Shown: in pieces, positions 40,679 to 52,000 of the stretch | How positions within the stretch are numbered: the stretch's first letter is position 1 | Layout: each line of letters begins with the position of its first letter | Source: Polydactylus sextarius | Taxonomy: Eukaryota; Chordata; Actinopteri; Polynemidae | NCBI GenBank assembly: GCA_016801845.1 | Contig: CM028909.1 | Span: 6,137,813 to 6,201,812 of the forward strand | Length of the DNA stretch: 64,000 bases | Direction: 5' to 3' | The notes under the pieces: model-generated | Told to the model about the DNA's origin: nothing | What the model saw: the letters and a program-made list of their open reading frames with translations, nothing else | Databases searched by the model: none | Position numbers and translations under genes: made by a program

Positions 40679-43600
40679 GCAGAACAACGTGGCAGGAGCT
40701 CTGTGCGATGAGTGTAAGCCCGGCTTCTTCCACCTATCTGAGGCCAACCCCGATGGCTGCCTGCGTTGTTTCTGCATGGGCGTCACCAAACAGTGCTCCA
40801 GCTCCAGTTGGAACAGAGATCAGGTTTGTTGCCAAGCTGTGAGTGGTCAAGGGGGGAGGGGGGATTATTTTTGGTATCAAGGTTTGACTCAGTTGTTTGT
40901 TCAGCACTGCCTTATCAGCAAATCCTTTCAAATGATAAATGGTGAGATGCAGTGTGCAAACAGTCGCTGCGCTGCTGGTTAATCCCCGTTCATATCTCAT
41001 TCCTGATAAATTGTTTGACTCCCAGGTGCGAGGAGGTTTGAACGGGCAGCTCTTCACCCTTTCCAACAGCGCCAACACAAAAACTATCTCTGATGGCATC
41101 AGCCAGAGGGGATCCTCTGAAGTCGTCTACCGCTCTTTCTCCAGCGTCTCCAACGACGTCTACTACTGGGTCCTGCCTGAGAACTTCAGAGGAGATAAGG
41201 TGAGAGAAGAAAACACGGTGGTAAGAGCGAAAATAAGTGTTTTAGTGGAGCTGGATTTCTCTGCCCCTTTCTGTCCAACTCGGACAAGTCTCAGCATGTT
41301 TCCAAGTAAAAAGGCTGCACTTATCCACACAGCAAGCCTCCTTTGAACCTTTTGCTTGAATTCACAGTCAGGGTGCCTTGTGATTCCAACCCCCACCTCC
41401 CACACACACAATATCCATAGGGGTGAAATACCTTTCCACTATTTTGTGGAGATGAGCTTCTATTTTTTTCTTTACCTTGTTGCTCCTCCGCCAGGTGACG
41501 GCCTATGGAGGGGAGCTTCGCTATGTAGTGCGCTTTTCACCGCTTCAGCGCTCACTGGTGATCGACGGCAAGCCGGATGTGGTTCTCCAGGGTAATGGCA
41601 TCTCCCTCGAACACTACTCCCAGACGAAGCCCCTCCCACGTGTGGCACAACCCATGAGCTTGACCTTCAGAGAGGTAAATTTCACTGTGCTGCACCTTGT
41701 AAATGAATCTGAATCCTTTTGTAGTGTTAGCTGCAGACTAACTCCTGTGTTTTCTCTGGATGATAGTCTGCTTGGCGTCGTGCTGACGGCCAGCCGTGCA
41801 CTCGTGAGCATCTCCTCATGGCTCTGGCCGACATCTCTGTCTTCATGATCAGAGCCAGCTATGCAGACAAGATGGACGAGAGCAGGTATGGTGGATATTA
41901 GCAGCAAATTCACACACCTCAAGATAAATCTGTAGAGTATTTCATCGAGCTGAATATGTGTTTTTTGCGTTAAATAGTATCTCAGATATCAGGATGGACA
42001 TCGCCGCCCCTCAAGCCATCAGTAATGAGCGAGCTCTGGAGGTGGAAGAGTGTGCCTGCCCTCTGGGATACAGAGGACCTTCTTGCCAGGTATCCATCAT
42101 TTCCTGTATCCATCATTTCAAATTAAAAGCACTCTGCAGAGTCATGTAATTACAACTTCATGACATCGCGACGGCAGCGATAATTTTGCAGCTGCATGTA
42201 TGTACATAGCAGAAACCCTGGATGTGCCTTAGCTTGTTAAAGAAGAAGCGCGCTCGTCTTTTTTTCCATCAGAGTCCATGACGATAATTGCAGTCTGTCT
42301 CTCTGCTATTCCCGTGGAACAAAGAACATATTGCTCTTTGTCATCACTTGTCTCTCACCTGAGGTGTTTTTCCGTGCTGTTGCAGGAGTGTGATGAAGGT
42401 TACACGCGCACCAGCTCTGGTATCTACCTCGGCACATGTGAGCGCTGCGACTGCAACGGTCACGCCAGCGGCTGCGACCCAGAGACTGGCAGATGTCTGG
42501 TATGTTTTATGCTTCTCTACTTCCTTGCCCTCATTCTCTCTCTCCCTCTCTCTCGTCTCTTTCTCACTTCATTGCCAGTGTCAAACAGGCTTTGATGTGC
42601 GTGGTGGAATGCACTAATGGTTTCCTGGCAAATTCTAACATGTGGAAACACACCATCAGTTTCAAGTCCTGTATATTCAACCGCTCTGTTGATCTCACCT
42701 TTTCTTTATTTGCATGTGCTCTGACCAAAGCAATGTCTGCACAACACCGCCGGGCCAAGGTGTGAGCGCTGTCAGCCCGGTTACTATGGAAACCCTGTTA
42801 CTGGAGGTGCTCAGGCCTGTAAGCCCTGCCCTTGTCCTGGAACCTCATCCAGCAACCAGTAGGTTTTGTCTAAACAGCTTTTAAAGTTAATTTTGTCTCA
42901 ATTCTAAATCCCTTATAATAACAGGAGATTAAAGTGTATATTCAGACTCATGATGTGACTGGTCCATGTTTTTGCCACAGATTCTCCCCAACCTGTTATC
43001 TGGAGGCCGATGGTCAGCCGACCTGTGACAGCTGTCCCCCAGGATACAGTGGCCGACGTTGTGAAAGGTACGGCCCTCTCCTTCATCTTTCTTCCTCCCT
43101 TTTTTTCTCGCTCTGTCCTCCTTTCAGGGTCGTCTGGACTCTGCTCAGTGTTTGGGGGTTACTAAGCAAGGTTAGCAGTGGGTGGGTGGGGGGTCAGCTG
43201 GCAGCGGCACCCGCTGGTTTCACTGGCACAGGAAAAAGACCATAAGCATGTCTGTGGTTCGCATCCCTCCTGTTTTTTCAAGGCAGCTGTGATTGACCGG
43301 GGTCAGTGGACGGATGGGAGAGGCAAATCGGTGCCACCCATTCTCGTGTACATGTCAAGTTCTGTACTTTGTCCTGTTTTTCCAGATCTTCTGTTGGATA
43401 TTGTTTGCTACTGTGGTAGAATAATGTATAATAATTGTTGCAAGAGAAGGGGACTTTGGTGGTTTTGAGACTGTCGTCATTCAGGTTTTATCACTTGTGT
43501 AAAAGAAACAAGTAGAAACAGTGCTGTACGCCTTGAGGAAACCTTGAGTGTAGTTTGCTTTCTTCTATCTCTTGCTGTATCTCTAAAAGCCTTTTCAGCA

Positions 43601-45948
43601 TTTGCTTTCTGCTTCAGCTTTGTGCTTTTGCTGGTAGTGATTTTTTTTTAAGGTGTTGGCTCGTGATTTTTCTGTCTGTGCACAAACAGACCAAACATAT
43701 TTTTTCTGGGTTTCTACGACATAAATGTAGATGTGGCATTTATGAGGACTCCTGTCTGGCTAATGAATCTTTGCCAACCTCCGAAGGCAAAGATGACGAG
43801 GTGACTTGGGTGATAAGACACGACTTCTAAATAATTGATTATTTGACCATCAATGCCTGATTGTGCTGTTTTGACATTAAGAGAGGAGAAGCCCTCTGCA
43901 GACAGTTGTGGGGACCCCTTCCTGGAGAAGCAGATAGAGGGTTTCCTACCTGTGAGATGTGGAGCTGAAGCAGTTTTTAATTTCAGCAAGGAGAAACTGA
44001 TATCACCGTTTGGCAGTGGAGATGATGATGATGAGGATGACTATGATGATGATGGTGGTGTAGGAACAACTGTCATCCCTGCCAGGACTTTAATGTCCAC
44101 TGCAGCTCGCCATCGCATCACCGTGTCCACTAAAGCAACATCTGTGAACACCGTCTCAGTGGCTCCCAATAAATCAGTGTCCAGACTCCCACCACGCTTC
44201 ACACCAAGTCTAGAGACAAGACACGCCAGCTTCCAACAACTACTCCGGGTTCATCTTAACACCTTCAACCAACGCCTTACCATGCTGGAAAGCAACACGC
44301 TTGATATGAAGGAAAGCATTTGGAGAATGGAGGACCAGCAGAGTGAACTCAGCTCCCAGCTGAAGGAGCTCATGACCCTCCAGATGGTTGGGGAGAAGAG
44401 CAAGAAGGTTACTGAGCTGGAAAAGAGCTACACGGACATGGAGAGTCGTCTAAGCAGACTAGAGGGAAGGTTGGAAATCCTGATTGATGGCTTCACTGCC
44501 TTAGCTCAGGAGATGAACAAGATGAAACGTGTGAGGCACACCTCCCGTTCACCCCAAGAAAGAAGGATTCTGCCTCCACTCACCACAGTTATCGCAATCC
44601 CGTCGTTGTCAACATCACAGCCTCCAGTCAGGATTATACCCACAGAAACACCACTGACCAGCAGAGCCACCGTGCCAAAAAGTATACCCACCCCAGGTCT
44701 GCCCACAAAGAAACAGAAGCCCACCTCTGCCCCGCAGCGGGAGAGAAAAGTCAAACCAGCAGCTACCACTAAAAAGTCTATAACACCTCAGTTAGTCACC
44801 AGGTCATCCAAAAGACAAGTCCCAACAAGTTCTACAACAAAGTTAAAGACGACCTTGAGTAAACCTAAGGCTACATCTAAAATTAAACCTAAAACAACAC
44901 CAAGGCCTGAAATGAAAAGGCCAAAGGGCAGAAGGTTAGTGACAGCAAAACATGTTTCACAGCCAAGAAAAACAAAACCACAACAAGTCAAAGAAGAAGC
45001 AACAATCACCAAATTTCAAGTGGACCCACCAACTCACAAATCAAAGTCCTCAAAGGCCCCTCAAGCGCGTAAACAATCTGACCAAGCCAACAAAAAGGAT
45101 CCATCACCACCGACCAAGAACAACAGGCAACACAAGGTGTTAAGTTCAGATGCACCAGCTTCAAAGAAAGTTCAGGACGCTGGAAAGTCCTCAAATAGTG
45201 ATTCAAAGAAATCATTAAAGCCCCATAAGGGTAACACCGACCAAAATGAGAAGATTGAGCGCAACACATATAAACTGGTTGATCATAAAACGAAGAATTC
45301 AGTCACAACCACAAAACCAACCACAACTACTGCTGCTATAAAGAAGTCAAAAACAACAGCAAAGAGGACAACAGATCCTGCTAAAACCAAGGTGACCTCT
45401 GTGAGGAAGAAGTTTACAACAATAACCAAAAGGACACCAATTCCCACTAAAACTAAAGCTACTACTACAAAGAAAGTAACCAAAAAAACCCAACAGAAAA
45501 AGAAGACAAACTTTCAATCTAACTCTGGTGTTTTGGACCTACTGAGGCTGTTAAAAGGAGAACAAACATCTGCAAAAAACAAAAACAGCCAAGATGGTTC
45601 TCTTCATGTCGTCCTGGGAAGGCTGGCCATTCCTATCAAGATTATTCCCGACAACTAAGGAATAATATGTCGTATATCATTATTTTATTATTTTTATTTT
45701 TTGCATTGTTCGTATCTCGGGGCTCAGATCCTGGTATTTATGTCTGTTACTGTTACTGTTAGTGCGTTAAAGGAACTTTATGAAGGGACTATTTTTATGA
45801 CACTGTTTTATTGCAGAGGGACCTTAATATCATGCTGATGTGTTCATTTTAGTATTTTGGTACTAATGGCTTCAAAAGTGTACGACAATCTGAACTATTG
45901 CACAAAATCCTGCTATGAAGAGATAGCTTAGCATTAGTACCTCTCGTG

Positions 45949-46036
<88 letters not shown>

Positions 46037-49000
46037 GTATGTATGTATATGTATGTATATGTTGTTATGGCCAGACTACCTCAGGTTTTACCCCCAGTAC
46101 TTTGTTCGATATTATTTAAAATCTCATGTACATCATGTTTCCTGTGTTCACATGGATGTTTCTTCAGTATTTCTATCAGTTGATACAGTTTGTTTAGGTT
46201 TTCCGAAAAAAAAAAACCCTCCTTCAAATCACCTTCATAGGGTTTCACAAGAAAATCACCTAATGTTAGCTAAGCATGCACTGCTTCTCAAGGTGATAAC
46301 ATATAAAAGTCTAACTCCAGTGTTGAGTTTAGTTGAGTTCTTCATTGTATTTTTATAAAGATTGGATAAATAACAATAATAAATAACCATCTATATAACC
46401 AAAATATCCATCCAATAACCAAAATCTGACATTTTGTTCAGAAAAGTAATTTGTTATTCAGAGATTTATGAAAGTAACAGGGGTAGAATTGCAGAGTCAG
46501 CTTGTGATATTGCTTAAGTTATTTTTGTTTTGTCCACTTCTTAAGTTCAGACTGAAATATCTTGTCTTGAATCAGTATGAAGTTGCCTTGAGTCATTCAT
46601 GGTCCCCAGAGGATGAAGTCTGTTGATTTCTCCTGTAATCCCATGGCCCTCCCTTGACTTTTGTATAAAATGTCTCAGTAAATATTTGTTAGATTGTTGT
46701 GACTTTTGGTAGAGATATTCATGTTCCCTCCAGGATAATTTTAATCATCATCAGGTCCATTATCACCAGACCTAAAGACGCTTTCATCAACCTCAGCTTT
46801 ACTTGTGTGTTTAGTGCTAATTTACAAATGTCAGCATACCAACACCCATGGTTGCCATTGTTGATATTATCGTTAGCATACTAGCATCCAGCATCATTAG
46901 TCTTGTTTTCTGATAGGAAATGGGAAGATTCGTTTTGCTCCAAAAATAAAAGTTCATTGGTTCACCCAAAGTAATAGGACTTGATCCTCTGGGGATACCA
47001 ATTACACTTGTCTTGGAAAGTGAATTTATTATGGGCATCACTCTACTAGAATGGTGTGGTCAAAATGACACAGGGCTCATCCTCTGCGGAGCATGAAATT
47101 TTACTGGTACTGGTGTCTTATGTTTGACATTTCATGTGTTTCTAATGATGTTGTGGCCCAATGTTGGCTCTAGAAGAAAGATTAGATGCACCTGAAAATT
47201 CATGAATATCGACAGTCACTTTCACTGTAAGAAACATTGGACGAATCTACAGACGACACACTTTATTAGTGTTATCATGTTTCATTTTATCATCAGCATT
47301 TAGGAAACCGATTCCAAATGTATTATTTGAAATCATGTTCATTGTTTGTCAAATTGTGTCATTTCATTGTGATGTAAAACCTTATTGTTTGTCATTTTAT
47401 GCATATTATGAGTTAAATGTCATTTCTTAGCAACCTTTAGTTATGGACACTTATGGACATTATTTTCACAACCATATCTATTTACCCATATAATGAGAAG
47501 TACCCTTGTCTTAAACCCTATTAAACAACCACTGAGACACTACACCTTAGAAACGACTGTACATCTCAGGACTTAGTTTGAACATGAATTCCCAAAGCAA
47601 GTTTATAGCGTGGAAGTCGGCTTTGTTGGCTGTTGACCTGCGGACCTGGACAGGTGAGGTAAGACTGGGGACAACCTGGACAGGTGTGTGGTTGGATCAG
47701 CCTTTGCTCTGGTGGCAGTGGCGTTGTTTGCTTGGGTTGAAGGAATTATCGCTTTGCTTTGTCTCTGTATCAGAAACAACTTTCCTCTTCGCCAGCTTGA
47801 CCTGCAGCTCGTTGGTATCACCTGTGCTCATTTCTACCTTGTTCTGATATCGGTTCTGTATTTGTAAAGCTTTTTATTTTAAAACTGGTGATATTTTCTG
47901 ACATTTCTGTTCCTGTGTGAAAGGTCTTTCAGCTGTACAATTTTCATATGAGAGATGGAATCAACATCCGAGACATGTTGAATGTTTTAGCGGCAATTGT
48001 GCTTCGTCCATCTCCAATGCAAGTAGTGTTTCTTTGGGGAAACTGCTTGTATAGAAAAAGCTGGGAGTCAGTGACTTTTAGCTTGTGATTATAAGACAAC
48101 TCCCAACATTTTTTGATGGAAAAATACTTTTTATGTTCCTTATCTGAATGACTCAGTCCTCGTTCATGGTTGAGGCGTGTTTTGAGTCTTGAAGACTCCC
48201 TAAACGATATCATTTATCAAATGTATCACCTCTTGCAGACTTCCCAGCTTCCTGCCTCATTGTTCTTTGGGTAAAAACTTGTATCCTCTTTGACTGGAAA
48301 TCTTTACTCAAACACATTGTCTATTTTTATTTTAGATGTGCCGCAGGATACACTGGTAATCCACAGCTGGGACAGAGATGCACTGTTGGCAACAATGAAG
48401 TCAATGGTACTTTTTGTGTTTTGTTATCTCAAAAAAAGTTGCCATGATTCCTTTTGACTTAGAGTTGGTTCGTGTTAAAAACCATCTGCTTCACTGTTCT
48501 GTTACAGGTAACTGCTATTATTGTGACCAAAGAGGACGTGAAAGCTGCGTTGGTGGTGTGTGCCGCTGCAAGGTGATGACACAAAAACTATATTTACCTA
48601 CTCCATCTGTCTTGTTTTAGGCTAATTGCCACAAATCTTATTCCCCTGACATTTGTGTTACAGATGAACGTTGAAGGCCCATCGTGCTCCAGCTGTAAAG
48701 TGGGAACTTTCCATCTCAGCCAAGACAACAAAGATGGCTGCCTGTCCTGTTTCTGTATGGGTGTCACTCAGCAGTGCTCCAGCTCCACTTACTACAGAGA
48801 CCTGGTAAGAAGTGGATTAAACCTGCTGCAGCAAGAAAACAGCACAGGAAAAGTGAACAACAACAACCAACTGAAGTCAAGTTTACGTTGGATGAAGCAG
48901 CTTCACTGCAGCCAAGACACATCGGCGAGCGAGTTACACAGAAAATAGATATGTGTGATCTGAACTCCAGCCTTAAGTGGATCTAAGCCAGAAATATCAC

Positions 49001-52000
49001 ATCCATCATTTGACTGACTGATATTTCCCCACGTCAGGGTCTGTTGTTGCACAGGGAAATGTGAGAGTTTTCTCACATTTAATACAAAGATGCAAAGAAC
49101 ACCAAACAAAAAGCAGAAAAGTGAAATCCTTGTGGTTCAAAGCACAACACACTACAGCATAATACTCTGATATGATTAGTGCCCATGTTGACACCTTTGC
49201 TTTCTCTGATATAGTTAATTAAGGCTCTCTAAGTCTTAACGAAACTGAGGATGGACATTTGATAAAGCTCAATAAAAGAAACAGGTCATGTAGCCGTTTT
49301 TAAAGCAAAGAGAGTTTATCTCTCAGGATAAACCTCTTTTTGATGACTCATACAAATATAAGGGATATGTTATAAATGCAGGTGAAAGTGTCAAAGAGAA
49401 GTTGGAGCCGCTATCACTGAGATAATGTCAGGGATTAGCTGACTGCTGTATATGCTGCTGAACAAATGACCCGAAAAGATGACCTTGTGTCCCATCATTG
49501 GACTTACACTTATCACACAGCAGCAGAGACAAGAGGGAAAATGTGATGTATTCAACTTAGCCTCAGAAATGTACAGCCGGTTGATGATTTTAAACTGAAT
49601 AAGTTGGCTTCTTGCAGTGGCAGGATGTGCATTTATCCCATTTAACCCTTTCACCCATAATTTGACTTAATCCATGGCCTTTTTAATGTGGAGAGAAGAG
49701 GTTCGTCAGAGAGAAAAGACCAACAGACTGTGAGATTAAATTATTGTCCGTGGGGATTATGAGTTGTGATCTTTGGGCACTTGAAACTTGAAACTTTTTA
49801 ATGTGACAAACTAGACTACATTTATCCCTAAGATCAAGTTAAGAGTCAGGACACGTCTAATGCAGCCTAGTTTTTTTTCCTCATAATTCACTTTGCCTTC
49901 ACTTTTTATGTATTAATTAAATATTTTTGATTTTTCAATGTGTCTTTACAGGTTTCCTCAGTCTTTTCTCCAGGCAACTTCCAGGGATTTGCTCTGGTGA
50001 ACCGTCAGCGCACAAACCGCATCTCTACCGGTTTCACAGTGGAGATTTCCACCGAAGGAACTCAGCTCTCCTACAGCAACTTTGACTACCTGGGACAGGA
50101 GCCTCACTACTGGCAGCTTCCAGGAGTCTACCAGGGAGACAAGGTTAGTATCAGATCTCACATACAGCAGCTTCAACGCTGCAAGTGGCACAAACAAAAC
50201 CCCTCAGTGGTGCACTATAAGACCTGAACAACACTCAGAAACCTGTAGACCACCCTTTATTCTGTTGCTGTTTCTATTTTGCTGCTTTCATCCTTCAAAT
50301 TTCTTCACCAAGCTTTTCTTTCCAAGGCTTTGTGCTACCATTGCTGCATTTTCTTTCAAACCATGTGTTTTCCACAGGCCAAAATGTTGTGTGTGCTCTA
50401 TAGTAAGTGCAAATACATAAGAGGGCACTTTTTTGTGTGTTTGCTCCTTTCACTCTATAGAAAGATTCTTTCTCTACTCGTATGAAACGAGCAGAACAGG
50501 TACAGTAAGTGGTTGTTGTGTTGTGTCTCTAGTTTGGCCAAATTATTATTGTTTATTTATTTTTTTTGCTATGCTGTGTTGTCTGGCATGTTTCAAGCAG
50601 ATGTTAATGTGACATTTGTAAGATACATAATGCCATTTTTTTTAACATATTTTATGTATTGCATTTCCAGGCATTATGGATGCACATGGTGTTTTATGGT
50701 TTTAATGATTTCTTCCTGTTGACTGCGTTTTGTTATTAAAAGCCTGACATTTTTAAGGCGGTGTTTGCAGTTTGCTGTAGAAGGTGGCCACTAAGTGTCT
50801 GTTAGTTTTAACTACAGTGCAAATCACACACAAAAATTGCTTTCCGCTCCACATCACATGAGCCACGTAAATGGACTGATCATTACTGGTCCATTAAAGA
50901 GCTTCATACAGTTTAACTTTGCTTGAATAACACCCCCGCAATGCTCCCAAATACCATGGGCTCAGTGATAAGGAAAGTGATCAAAGAGGTTGCTTTATCC
51001 ACATCAATAGACCAACTCGCACTTGGCAGACGAACAGCTCAGGAAGGATGCGTCTATTTGGAGCCTGATGGAGTCGGAACGTAAAGACACCAACAGATCC
51101 AAAAGAGCTAGTCAGGTATTTGGTCTGAACTGCACTGTAGGTGGTTGTAGGACTCACATCTAATCAGAACAAGTGGTAATCGGTGTTACTGCATGGAGAG
51201 TTTGTGGGCATCTGTGGAAAAAAAACAGCTTGATATATAAATGCGGAATGAAGAGTCACCTTGGTTTGATGAAGGGACTCTGAGAAAATTCACTTTGTTT
51301 GCATTTGCATGTGTGTGAAGCGCAAAGATTTGAAATAGTCAAGTCTCGGAAAAGTTTCATAAGCACAAGACATTGGTGTTTCATACGTTCGTGTGTTGGA
51401 CTGAGAACAATCCACCAGAGCCTGGTGTTTGTTTTTTACAGCAGAGTGCACTTAAAAGTTTTGTGACTACCTGTGTAATCCAGTCTCTCTAAGTAACCTG
51501 TTGTGTTCATGGCATGGAAACATATAGAAAAGCATGACGTTATATAGAACTAAATTCTTAAACCCTGCATCCATAGTTTTAACTGCCCCCATGGTTACTG
51601 TATCTCCGGTACCCCACTTCCCACCTCCTCAGGGTGATGTCAGGCAGCTGGATGACCAGGTCTGGGCTCTCTTCTCTAACTTCTCCAATGGACAAGCTGG
51701 TTCCCCTCCATTCTTTCCCTCCTCCTCCTCCTCCTCCTCTTTCTCCAAATCCTCCTCTTCTTCCTCTTCCTCTTCCTCTTCCTCTCGGATCCCGACTTCC
51801 TCTTCTTCTTCTTCCTCTTCATCCTCTCGATGGTCTTTGCGTAGCGTGAGCCCCCCTTCTCCTCCATCTGGTGTCTCCTCTTCAGTTAGACCAACCAGAC
51901 CTCAGTCCTACTCCCCAGGCCGTGCCCCTCATTTGCAGGTACTCGCATCTCTCAGGAGGTTTATTTATTTGTTTATGAGACTTTTTCTTTTTTTAATTGT

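Larger units (their letters stand above)
43068..48335. other. hspg2 intron w29-w30 (5.3 kb) with an internal ORF
   Basis: The intron holds the unexplained 601-codon open frame at 43853-45658, a long AT tract at 45956-46061, a polyadenylation-like hexamer at 46378 and an interspersed repeat at 46590-47170. No perlecan exon was recognised in it. Confidence 0.75.

Noticed and set aside
44506..45483. Hydrophobic minus-strand frames opposite the nested ORF
   Set aside because: Complement of Lys/Thr-rich codons; expected shadows with no independent support.
47600..47831. Minus-strand short frames (MSTGDTNELQVKLAKRK and a Thr/Pro-rich frame)
   Set aside because: 44 and 72 codons, in different frames, no splice sites or family resemblance that I could defend.
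51676..51867. Minus-strand Arg/Lys/Glu-rich frame
   Set aside because: It is the complement of the TCC/TCT array of candidate exon A1.
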